Below are positions 30,101 to 40,372 of a stretch of 64,000 bases of DNA, piece by piece. The stretch is from Dehalococcoides mccartyi (lineage in GTDB: Bacteria; Chloroflexota; Dehalococcoidia; UBA2979), in contig CAMBFG010000003.1 of assembly GCA_945865925.1 (NCBI GenBank), positions 124,001-188,000 of the forward strand, given 5' to 3'. Under the pieces are notes generated by a model. That model was not told the DNA's origin, searched no databases, and saw only the letters and a program-made list of their open reading frames with translations. How positions within the stretch are numbered: the first letter of the stretch is position 1; every line of letters begins with the position of its first letter. A program made the position numbers and the translations under genes.

Positions 30101-30610
30101 CTAGCGTGGCTCCACCGTCCGAGATTCACGGCGGGGCGCGTCCGGTTCACGCAGGTCGAAGGTCATGCGGACGCGGGCGTTGCGGGCGGTGGCCCAGTCG
30201 CACATCGCGGCGAGCTCGCGGAGGCGTGGGGCCAGGTGCTCGTAGCCGGCGATGAGCGGGGCGAGCGTCTCGTCGGGGGCCTCGATGTGCGCGGCGACCT
30301 CGCGGACGCAGGCGGCCAGGGCGATCGCGGGCTGCCAGGAGCGTTCGAGTTCGCGACGGTCGAGTTCGGAGTCGAAGTCGCGGTCGGCGTACTTGAGGAG
30401 CGGTTTCAGGTCGACCTTGTGCTTCCGCTTCAGGTGCGTCGCGGCGTCGCCGAGTTCGTGCTGGCCGCCGAACTCAGCGGAGTAGGCCCACGAGGCGAAG
30501 AAGAGGATCGAGACCGGGTCGTCCGTGAACGGGAACGGGCAGACCTCGTCGGTGTCGAACTCGACGAAGAAGCGGTGGGGGACGCCGGGCGGGATCGTGG
30601 CGGTGGACAT
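30101..30610 (-). CDS. Hypothetical protein
   Basis: 169-codon ORF between gyrB and a methyltransferase, same strand; no family recognised. Confidence 0.65.
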   Translation of the reverse strand: MSTATIPPGVPHRFFVEFDTDEVCPFPFTDDPVSILFFASWAYSAEFGGQHELGDAATHLKRKHKVDLKPLLKYADRDFDSELDRRELERSWQPAIALAACVREVAAHIEAPDETLAPLIAGYEHLAPRLRELAAMCDWATARNARVRMTFDLREPDAPRRESRTVEPR

Positions 30611-30627
30611 CGAGCGCTCCGGCGTCG

Positions 30628-32748
<2,121 letters not shown>

Positions 32749-32762
32749 CTAGAATGGCCCGA

Positions 32763-33212
32763 ATGTCCAGTGATTCCGCCTCGATCACGCTTCAGCCGAT
32801 CGGCCTCGTGCGCAACGCCGAGGCCGATGTGGCTCGCCTTGACTGGTCGCGCGTGCGCTCGCAGATCGTGCTCGCCGAGGGGCTCGCGGACGCGCTGCTC
32901 GGGCTCGCGGATTACTCGCACGTGATCGTCGTGGGCTGGCTCCACGAACTGCCCGAGGCGATGCGCGAACGCCGTCAGGCGTATCCCAGCGGCGACGACC
33001 GCTACCCGCTGCAGGGTGCCCTCGCGCTGCGTGGCGCGCGGCCCAACCCGCTGAGCGTGACCGTCTGTCGCCTGCTCAAGATCGAAGGCGTGACCATCGA
33101 GGTCGAGGGCCTCGATCTGGTCGACGGCACGCCGGTGCTCGACGTGAAGCCGTACATCGCGGCGTACGACGCGGTGCCGAAGGCCTCGATCCCTCGCTGG
33201 GCGCGCGGCTAG
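32763..33212 (+). CDS. TsaA/TrmO-family tRNA methyltransferase
   Basis: LQPIGLVRNAE; DYSHVIVVGWLHE; GARPNPLSVTVCRLLKIEG; ATG 32763 sits 7 nt after TAGAAT. Confidence 0.85.
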   Translation: MSSDSASITLQPIGLVRNAEADVARLDWSRVRSQIVLAEGLADALLGLADYSHVIVVGWLHELPEAMRERRQAYPSGDDRYPLQGALALRGARPNPLSVTVCRLLKIEGVTIEVEGLDLVDGTPVLDVKPYIAAYDAVPKASIPRWARG

Positions 33213-34012
33213 TGGTGACGACCCGTTCTCCTGGCCGGAGACGCGCTAGCCCGAGTCGAGGGTTGCAGGCTGGGCGTACGGGCCTCGACGGGCGCGAGCC
33301 GGGCCTCGCACGCCGCCCGTACACGAAGCGCGACCTCGACATGATCTACCGCGCGCTGCTTGAGGCGTACGGGCCGCAGCAGTGGTGGCCGACCGCCGCC
33401 GAAGACGGTCCGGCGCAGCGCTTCGAGATCTGCCTCGGCGCGATCCTGACGCAGAACACGGCGTGGCGCGGTGCGGCCGCGGCCCTCGCAAACCTCCAGG
33501 GCGCGGGCGCGACGACACCTGAGGCGATCCTCGATCTGCCGGAGCCGGTACTCGGCGAATTGCTGCGGCCGAGCGGCTACTTCAACGCGAAGGCGCGGAA
33601 GGTGCGCGCGTTCTGCGCCGCCGTCCTCGATGCGGGGGGCATCGACGCGCTGCTCGCCGGCGATGCGGACGAGGTGCGCGCGCGGCTGCTAGCGCTGTGG
33701 GGTGTCGGCCCCGAGACCGCTGACGCGATGACCCTCTACGCCGGGCGGAAGCCGACGTTCGTCGTGGACGCGTACGCCTACCGGCTCTTCGAACGCCTCG
33801 GCCGGCCGCCGGGGAAGCGCGACTACGACACGTACCGCTTGTACTTCCTCGGGAAGTTGGGCGACGACGTGTGGACGCTGAACCAGTGGCACGCGCTGAT
33901 CGTGCGCCACGGTCAGCAGACCTGCCTGCGCACGAAGCCGCAGTGCGGCGCCTGCATCCTGGAACCTCGCTGCGAGTTCGCCCGCGGTGCTGCCGCCAGC
34001 GAGGGAGAGTGA
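33212..34012 (+). CDS. Endonuclease III/MagIII-like HhH-GPD DNA glycosylase with [4Fe-4S] cluster
   Basis: LTQNTAWRGAAAAL; LWGVGPETADAMTLYAGRKPTFVVDAYAYRL; C-X6-C-X2-C-X5-C (CLRTKPQCGACILEPRC); start uncertain (MIYRALL at 33341 possible). Confidence 0.85.
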   Translation: MVTTRSPGRRRASPSRGLQAGRTGLDGREPGLARRPYTKRDLDMIYRALLEAYGPQQWWPTAAEDGPAQRFEICLGAILTQNTAWRGAAAALANLQGAGATTPEAILDLPEPVLGELLRPSGYFNAKARKVRAFCAAVLDAGGIDALLAGDADEVRARLLALWGVGPETADAMTLYAGRKPTFVVDAYAYRLFERLGRPPGKRDYDTYRLYFLGKLGDDVWTLNQWHALIVRHGQQTCLRTKPQCGACILEPRCEFARGAAASEGE

Positions 34013-34245
34013 TGGCCAAGCGCTCGATGCGCACGGCGGCGTGGTCGCTCCTGATGGGCCTCGTCGCCGCGCGCTTCGTCAACGAAGTGGCGCCGGTCCT
34101 CGTGCAGGCGGTCGTGGGCGTCGGCGCTGCCGTGGGCACGGACTGGCTGCTGCGCTGGCGCGAGGCACGTCGTGAGGCGCGCATCGATGCGATGGCCGCG
34201 CGCGCGGACGAGGAGCGGGACGAGCGGCTGGGGCGCGATCGGTAG
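34012..34245 (+). CDS. Small hypothetical protein (77 aa)
   Basis: ATG overlapping the upstream stop, hydrophobic N-terminal half, charged C-terminus. Confidence 0.55.
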   Translation: MAKRSMRTAAWSLLMGLVAARFVNEVAPVLVQAVVGVGAAVGTDWLLRWREARREARIDAMAARADEERDERLGRDR

Positions 34246-34319
34246 GCCGGAGGGGCATTTCGCCTCGGCGGTTGCTCGGGCGGGGGACGGGCGACAGACT
34301 GGCGGGCGAGGGGTAACGC

Positions 34320-35417
34320 ATGGAACTCGGCATCATCGGCAAGTCGCGGAGTGGGAAGACCTCGCTGTTCAACGCGGTGACGCGGGGGACGGCGCAGGTG
34401 GGGGCGTACTCGACGGGCACAGAGCCGAACGTCGGCGTGGTGAAGGTGCCGGATCCGAGGCTGGACGCGCTGGCCGAGGTGTTCAAGCCGAAGAAACTCA
34501 CCCCCGCCGAGATCCGCTGGGTGGATTTTCCCGCTGGCTCCTTCGGCAAGGACGCACCCGGCGCGCAGTTCCTCGCGCAGATCGCGAAGGCGGACGCCCT
34601 CGTCCACGTCGTGCGCGCGTTCGAGGACGAGTCCGTGCCGCACCCGGACGGCGGGGCGATCGATCCCCACGGCGACATCGAGGCGCTCGACCTCGAACTG
34701 GCGTTCTCCGACCTGGCGCTGATCGAGCGACGGGTACACCGCATCGATGTGGAGATGCGTGCGATGAAGCCGGCCGACCGTCCGGCGATGGAGACCCACC
34801 AGGAGTTGCTGCGCCGGATGCAGGCGCACCTTGAGGGCGGTGCGGGTCTGCGGTCGATGACCTTCAACGAGATTGAGGACAAGGAACTGCGCGCGTACCA
34901 GTTCGTCACCCGACTGCCGGTGCTGCTGATCGTGAACATCGGCGAGGCCGATGTCGCGAAGGCGGCGGAGATCGAGGCGGAGTTCACCGCGCGCTACGCG
35001 GGTAGCAGCGTCTCGGTCGCCGCGCTCTGCGCGAAGATCGAGGCGGAACTGTCGCAGATGGAGCCGGACGAGGCGGCGGTGTTCCGCGCCGACCTCGGAC
35101 TGGCGGCGGAGTCGCCGCTCGACCGCGCGATCGTGGCGGCGTACGGCCTGCTCGGCCTGCAGTCGTTCCTCACGGCGGGCGAGGACGAGGTGCGCGCGTG
35201 GACCGTCCGCAAGGGCGCCAGCGCCCCCGAGGCGGCGGGCAAGATCCACTCCGACCTCGAACGCGGCTTCATCCGCGCCGAGGTGGCGGGCTGGAATGAC
35301 TACGTGAGCGCGAAGGGTTCCAACGCCGAACTGAAGAAGGCCGGCAAACTCCGCACTGAGGGCAAGCAGTACATCGTCCAGGACGGCGATGTGCTGAACA
35401 TCCTCTTCAACGTCTGA
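34320..35417 (+). CDS. ychF: YchF-family GTPase/ATPase
   Basis: MELGIIGKSRSGKTSLFNAVTRG; TEPNVGVVKVPDPRLDALAEVFKPKKLTPAEIRWVDFPAG; C-terminal domain IHSDLERGFIRAEV. Confidence 0.92.
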   Translation: MELGIIGKSRSGKTSLFNAVTRGTAQVGAYSTGTEPNVGVVKVPDPRLDALAEVFKPKKLTPAEIRWVDFPAGSFGKDAPGAQFLAQIAKADALVHVVRAFEDESVPHPDGGAIDPHGDIEALDLELAFSDLALIERRVHRIDVEMRAMKPADRPAMETHQELLRRMQAHLEGGAGLRSMTFNEIEDKELRAYQFVTRLPVLLIVNIGEADVAKAAEIEAEFTARYAGSSVSVAALCAKIEAELSQMEPDEAAVFRADLGLAAESPLDRAIVAAYGLLGLQSFLTAGEDEVRAWTVRKGASAPEAAGKIHSDLERGFIRAEVAGWNDYVSAKGSNAELKKAGKLRTEGKQYIVQDGDVLNILFNV

Positions 35418-35420
35418 TCG

Positions 35421-35813
35421 ATGCCTGACACCGGCTCGTTCTGGTGGTGGGCACTCCTCGTCGTTGGCTTGTCGATAGTGCTCCTTCTTGCGGCGGGTGC
35501 GTTCGTCTGGTGGCGTTCGCGTCGGCTGCGCCGTGTCGTCCGCGCGCTGAAGGCCCTCGGCTGGCGGCGCGGACTCCGAGGCGCTTGGGGGCTTGCACGC
35601 GATCCACGGACGCCGTGGTCGGTGCGACTGCTGCCGGTGCCCTTGTTCCTCTACCTCGCGATGCCGTTCGACCTCGTGCCGGACTTCATTCCGGTGCTCG
35701 GCCAACTGGACGATGTGCTGATCGTGGCGGCGGTCGCGTGGCTCGTGCTGCGCCTGACGCCGCCCGAGGTGTTGCGGGAACACCTGGGCGTCGATCTCCA
35801 GTCGCTGGAGTAG
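35421..35813 (+). CDS. YkvA/DUF1232-family membrane protein
   Basis: [37 protein letters not shown]. Confidence 0.85.
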   Translation: MPDTGSFWWWALLVVGLSIVLLLAAGAFVWWRSRRLRRVVRALKALGWRRGLRGAWGLARDPRTPWSVRLLPVPLFLYLAMPFDLVPDFIPVLGQLDDVLIVAAVAWLVLRLTPPEVLREHLGVDLQSLE

Positions 35814-35841
35814 CCCCGCGTACGCCTCGTATGATCGGGCC

Positions 35842-36690
35842 GTGCAAGACGCTTCCCCCGGCTCAACCGCGGTCGCCCTCGTCGACGCGATCGAGGCTGC
35901 CCTCGCGGGCGGGCCGCCGGTCGCTGTCGCGACGGTGGTGACGGGCGGCGCGGCGAGCTTGGCTGCTGGCGCGAAGCTGCTGGTGCGCGCGGACGGGCGG
36001 ACGCTCGGCTCGCTGGGAAGCGCCGAGGCGAACGAGGCGCTGCGGGAGATTGCGGTCGCGGCGTTCACGGCGATGCCGCGGATCGTGACCGGCACGTGGT
36101 ACCTCGCTGACGGTGCCGCCACGGACCGTCCGTCGCAGGCGGTCGAGGGCGCTGCCGAAGTGATGCTCCAACTGTTCGAGGCGCCCGCGCGGTTGGTGAT
36201 TGTGGGTGCCGGCCATGTTGGCCTGGCGCTCGCGACGATGGCTGAACTACTTGGGTACGAGACGACGGTGCTGGACGACCGCGTCGAGTTCGCGAACCGC
36301 GAACGGTTCCCGATGGCGCATCGCATCCTCGTCGAAGAGGTCGGCGCCGCGCTCGACTCGCTCACGCTCGACGCCTCGACGGCTGTCGTATTGGTATCGC
36401 GCGGGCACCGGGTGGACGAAGAGGCGCTGCGGCACGCGGTCGGGCGAGGCGCGGGCTACGTGGGGATGATCGGGAGCCGGCGTCGGACACGGACGGTGCT
36501 CGACCACCTCGCCGCCGAGGGGTACCCGGCGGCGGCGCTGGAGGCGGTCTCGACGCCGGTGGGCCTCGATATTGGGGCGGAGACTCCGGAGGAGATCGCG
36601 GTGTCGATCCTGGCGGAGATGACCATGGTGCGGCGCGGTGGCACGGGCACGCGAATGAGTCAGAATCGGTCAGCGGACAGTCCTACATAA
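35842..36690 (+). CDS. XdhC-family protein with C-terminal Rossmann domain
   Basis: LVIVGAGHVGLALATMAELLGYETTVLDDR; YVGMIGSRRRTRTVLDHL; TPVGLDIGAETPEEIAVSILAEM. Confidence 0.88.
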   Translation: MQDASPGSTAVALVDAIEAALAGGPPVAVATVVTGGAASLAAGAKLLVRADGRTLGSLGSAEANEALREIAVAAFTAMPRIVTGTWYLADGAATDRPSQAVEGAAEVMLQLFEAPARLVIVGAGHVGLALATMAELLGYETTVLDDRVEFANRERFPMAHRILVEEVGAALDSLTLDASTAVVLVSRGHRVDEEALRHAVGRGAGYVGMIGSRRRTRTVLDHLAAEGYPAAALEAVSTPVGLDIGAETPEEIAVSILAEMTMVRRGGTGTRMSQNRSADSPT

Positions 36691-36713
36691 CGCGCAGCGC
36701 TTATGCTATCGTC

Positions 36714-36840
36714 CACGCGCCGTCGGTTGAAACCGGATTCGGTGAGGCCGCCGCTCCTAAATGCCAGTTCCCTCTGGGGCATCAGGGCCGAGCAATCGGT
36801 CCTGATGCTTTATGGGCCCCTGCGGGTGGGCCCAAGGCAT
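36714..36840 (+). ncRNA. Candidate structured RNA / multi-hairpin intergenic element between two XdhC-family genes
   Basis: TATGCT (-10-like, 36702) followed by CATCAGGGCCG-AGCAAT-CGGTCCTGATG (36780-36807) and TGGGCCC-N8-GGGCCCA (36813-36834), plus ATGC-CAG-N6-CTG-GG-GCAT. Confidence 0.4.
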
Positions 36841-36971
36841 CAGATCCGGCGCGTTTGGGGCGCTCGCCGGTGAGCGTGCGGCCTCTCACGTATTACGTCT
36901 GTCCTCGGCTGACGGATCTCAGGCCTTGCGCCGTATGATCGAGGCGAACCCCAATCGAGCGGGAGACCTGT

Positions 36972-37283
36972 ATGTCCCTGGATCTGTACCGCGAACTCCG
37001 CGAATCCCTGGCGACCGGGCAGCCGCGCGTCCTGGCGACAGTGGCGGACACCCGCGGCTCCACGCCTCGGAAGGCTGGGGCGCAGATGCTCCTGCGGCCG
37101 GACGGGTCGTTCTCCGGGACGATCGGCGGCGGTTGCGGCGAGGCGGAGGTCTGGCAGGAAGCCATGGAGACCATGGCGGACGGGCAGCCTCGGACGGTCG
37201 TGGTGGACCTCACCGAGCCGGTGGACGGCGACGACAAGATTTGTGGTGGCGTGATGCGTGTGTTCGTGGAGCGGATCGGGTAG
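36972..37283 (+). CDS. XdhC/CoxI N-terminal-domain protein (stand-alone)
   Basis: ATVADTRGSTPRKAGAQMLLRPDGSFSGTIGGGCGEAEV. Confidence 0.88.
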   Translation: MSLDLYRELRESLATGQPRVLATVADTRGSTPRKAGAQMLLRPDGSFSGTIGGGCGEAEVWQEAMETMADGQPRTVVVDLTEPVDGDDKICGGVMRVFVERIG

Positions 37284-37287
37284 CGCG

Positions 37288-37863
37288 ATGGATCGGCAGG
37301 CGGCTTCCAAGCGACTACACGAGGTACGCGCTCAGGCCGGTCGCCTGCGGAGCCGTTCCGGTTACCGAGTTCTAATGGACGGAACAAAGGCAAACTTCTC
37401 GTTCGATTCCGAGTCCCAGACTTTCTCAAACGAGTATGTCGGCCTATCGGACGAACAACGAGACGCGCTGGTGGTGGTGCTTCGTCAATTCATTCAGAAG
37501 AGCGATCAGGTTTCTATCCGATCTCTCGCCGAGGTGTTCGAGAGCGGGCTATTTCCCACGGAGCGACGAGAGCGGTTCCGGCGATCCCGGGACGCTATCG
37601 ACCGCGAGCTGGATTCTGACACCTTGATCGTTTCGGACGGCGAGAAGCTTACCTATCGGCGGGTTCTGGATATCTACTTCAACGGCGTAATCGCACACCG
37701 CGACCCGAGGAAGGCTCCACTGGCTGACGCGTGGGCGGACGGCATGGGTCATGCGGCCTATCTGGTGGTTCTGGACCTCGGCCTTCAGTACTTAGTCAGT
37801 AGTGTCGAGTGGCTCGATCGCTTCTGCGGTTTCGCGCTAGAAGAGATTACTGAGGCAGCCTGA
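37288..37863 (+). CDS. Hypothetical protein, compositionally atypical
   Basis: 191-codon ORF; lower GC and more relaxed third positions than neighbours; no family recognised. Confidence 0.65.
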   Translation: MDRQAASKRLHEVRAQAGRLRSRSGYRVLMDGTKANFSFDSESQTFSNEYVGLSDEQRDALVVVLRQFIQKSDQVSIRSLAEVFESGLFPTERRERFRRSRDAIDRELDSDTLIVSDGEKLTYRRVLDIYFNGVIAHRDPRKAPLADAWADGMGHAAYLVVLDLGLQYLVSSVEWLDRFCGFALEEITEAA

Positions 37864-37993
37864 CTCCGTGAATCCTTTGCTTCGATGGTTCGCGTACTAT
37901 CACAGAACGGCTGAGGCCGAGGGCGCACGCGGAACCTCGGTGTTACATTCGCTGAGGCTCCTGACGGAGCGCGGACGGGAAAGGTACTGACCC

Positions 37994-38239
37994 ATGCTGG
38001 GAAGCCTCGGCTGGCAGGAACTGCTGATCATCGTGGTGATCCTCGCGCTGCTCTTCGGGGCACAGCGCGTGTCGGGCCTCGGTGGGGCGCTCGGCAAGGG
38101 CATCCGCGACTTCCGCGAGGAGGCCAAGGGGCCGGAGAAGGACAAAGACAAGGCGCCGGCCCTCGAGCGGCCCGCCGGGATGTCCGACGCGGAATGGACT
38201 GAGTACCAGGAGTTCAAGAAGCAGCAGGCCAAGTCCTAG
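37994..38239 (+). CDS. tatA: Sec-independent translocase TatA
   Basis: GWQELLIIVVILALLFGAQRVSGLGGALGKGIRDFREE. Confidence 0.92.
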   Translation: MLGSLGWQELLIIVVILALLFGAQRVSGLGGALGKGIRDFREEAKGPEKDKDKAPALERPAGMSDAEWTEYQEFKKQQAKS

Positions 38240-38261
38240 CCGTTTCCCTGTGTGAACGATC

Positions 38262-38287
38262 GAAGGGGCGCCGCGAGGCGCCCCTTC
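38262..38287. terminator. Rho-independent-type hairpin downstream of tatA
   Basis: GAAGGGGCGCC-GCGA-GGCGCCCCTTC perfect 11-bp stem. Confidence 0.8.
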
Positions 38288-38333
38288 TGCGTAGCCCTCG
38301 ATGCGGGCGCGGGGCGATGCGATGATGCGAGGC

Positions 38334-39104
38334 ATGGCAGAGACGCCGCCCCCACCTCGGATCCGCGCGGTCGTCTTCGACCTGTGGGGGACGCTGATGT
38401 CGGAGCGGCGGGACACGTTCCCGGTGCGCGCGCGGCTGCGGTTCGAGCGATGTGCGCCGATCCTCGCGAAGTACGGGATCGAGACGACGCAGGACGAGTT
38501 CACGAAGCACCACCAGCGCTCCAACAGCACGCTCGCGCGGCTGCAGGAGTACGGGCGCGACGTGAGCAGCGAGGACCGCGCGCGGCACGTCTTCTACCAG
38601 TACCACCCCGGCATCGCGGACCACATCGACGAGGCGGACGCGACGGCGTTCGCTGAGGCGTACGGCGGGGTGATCGAGCACACGCCCCCCGATCTGCTCC
38701 CCGGCGCGCGCGAGGCGATCGAGGAGTGCCGCGCGCGGGGGCTGCGCGTCGGTCTGATCTCCAACACCGGGGTGGCGGGCGGACGCCATCTCCGCCGGGT
38801 CTTCGAGGCGACCGGGATCATCGACCATTTCGACGCGCTGATGTTCAGCGACGAGCAGCGCCGCGCGAAGCCGCATCCGGAGTTGTTCCAGGCCACCCTC
38901 GACAGTCTGGGTGCGACGGCGGCGGAGACGGTGTTCGTAGGCGACACGCCGAGGTACGACGTGGGGCCGCCTCGCCGCTACGGCTGGTGGGTGGTCCAGG
39001 TCGGTGAGCGCGCCGATGGCGATCCGCCCGCGCACGTCCGCGTGGCAAACGTCGGTGAGTTGTTCGTGGGCCTCGAAACGCTCGCGCTGGTGACCGCTTC
39101 GTGA
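38334..39104 (+). CDS. HAD-family hydrolase
   Basis: AVVFDLWGTLMSE; VGLISNTGVAGG; KPHPELFQATL; VFVGDTPRYDV. Confidence 0.88.
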   Translation: MAETPPPPRIRAVVFDLWGTLMSERRDTFPVRARLRFERCAPILAKYGIETTQDEFTKHHQRSNSTLARLQEYGRDVSSEDRARHVFYQYHPGIADHIDEADATAFAEAYGGVIEHTPPDLLPGAREAIEECRARGLRVGLISNTGVAGGRHLRRVFEATGIIDHFDALMFSDEQRRAKPHPELFQATLDSLGATAAETVFVGDTPRYDVGPPRRYGWWVVQVGERADGDPPAHVRVANVGELFVGLETLALVTAS

Positions 39105-39235
39105 CCTCGCCGCCAGCGGGGTAGAGCGCACGGGCGGACTTGCTATGCTCGCGCCGCCCGTTGCGACAGCCTCAGACGCACGGAACCCAGCGCCCGGAAG
39201 CCTCTGTGCACCCGGAGCGAGAGGACGCGCCCCCG

Positions 39236-40306
39236 ATGGAGATCGTGCCCGGTCTGCACCAGTTGAAGACGCCCATGGCAGGCCCCGCGCTGCCGTACAT
39301 GATGCCGTACGCCTTCACCGGCGGTGACGGTGTCTCCCTGTTCGATGCCGGCTTCGGGACGCCCGAGGCGATCGCGGCGATGACGAAGGAACTCGCGACC
39401 CTGGGTTACGAGCCGAAGCACATCAGGCGGCTATTCATCTCGCACGCTCACCCGGACCACATCGGTATGGCGGGGTGGATCAAGGACCAGGCGCCTGACT
39501 GCCAGGTGATCATGTTGGAGCGCGAGTGGCAGTGGATCCAGTCGCGCTGGCTCGACGGCGATGCGTGGACGCGGCTGTCCGACGGCTGGCTCGTGAAGCA
39601 CGGCATCCCACAGGAGGACATCGACGCGGCGCACGAGGCAGGCGCCCTGTCTCCGACCGCGCCCGCGGTGAAGCCGGGTCAGGCAGCGCCGGAGAAGCCG
39701 GCTGGTGGTCCTCGTGCTGGTGGTCCGGGTGGGCCTGGCGGCGGGATGCGCTGGATCGAGCCCGATGTGAAGTTGCAGGACGGCGAGGTGGTGGAGTTCG
39801 ACGGCTGGAAACTGCGCGCCGTCTGGACCCCCGGTCACACGCCTGGCCACATGTGCATGTACGAGCCCAACCACCGGCTGATGTTCACGGGCGACCACGT
39901 CTTGCCGTACATCACCCCGAACGTCTCGCTGCACGCCGACCAGGAGGGGAGCAGCCCGCTCTCCGACTTCCGCGCCTCGCTGCAGAAGGTGTCCTCCTTC
40001 GACACCCAGTGCGCGCTGCCAGCACACGAGTTCACGATCGCCGATCTCAAGGCCCGCTGCGACGTGCTGCTCCACCACCACGATGAGCGGCTGAACGAGG
40101 TGCGTGAGGCGATCGGATCGGGGGAAACCTCAGGTCGGGTGATCAGCCAGAACGTCCACTGGAACACGGGGCCGTTCGACGATTTCAACATCTTCATGAA
40201 GCGGTCCGCCCTGGGCGAGACGCTGGCGCACCTCCGCCTGCTGGAGGACGACGGCCGCGTCGAGCGCATTGAGGCTGACGAACGGCTCTTGTGGCGTAAG
40301 AAGTAG
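39236..40306 (+). CDS. MBL-fold metallo-hydrolase
   Basis: RLFISHAHPDHIGMAGWIKDQ; WTPGHTPGHMCMYEPNHRLMFTGDHVLPYI. Confidence 0.9.
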   Translation: MEIVPGLHQLKTPMAGPALPYMMPYAFTGGDGVSLFDAGFGTPEAIAAMTKELATLGYEPKHIRRLFISHAHPDHIGMAGWIKDQAPDCQVIMLEREWQWIQSRWLDGDAWTRLSDGWLVKHGIPQEDIDAAHEAGALSPTAPAVKPGQAAPEKPAGGPRAGGPGGPGGGMRWIEPDVKLQDGEVVEFDGWKLRAVWTPGHTPGHMCMYEPNHRLMFTGDHVLPYITPNVSLHADQEGSSPLSDFRASLQKVSSFDTQCALPAHEFTIADLKARCDVLLHHHDERLNEVREAIGSGETSGRVISQNVHWNTGPFDDFNIFMKRSALGETLAHLRLLEDDGRVERIEADERLLWRKK

Positions 40307-40372
40307 GGCGCGGGACTCGGCTGTACGAAAGCGCGGAGGATTTCCGCTCCGTGACCGTGCGACACTGAAGGC

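Noticed and set aside
33582-36365. 927-aa minus-strand ORF across the MagIII-like, ychF, YkvA and xdhC genes
   Set aside because: Spans four well-supported + strand genes; GC-rich shadow ORF.
36714-36840. Possible Moco or cobalamin riboswitch
   Set aside because: Hairpins are present but the conserved core sequences of either class are not seen.
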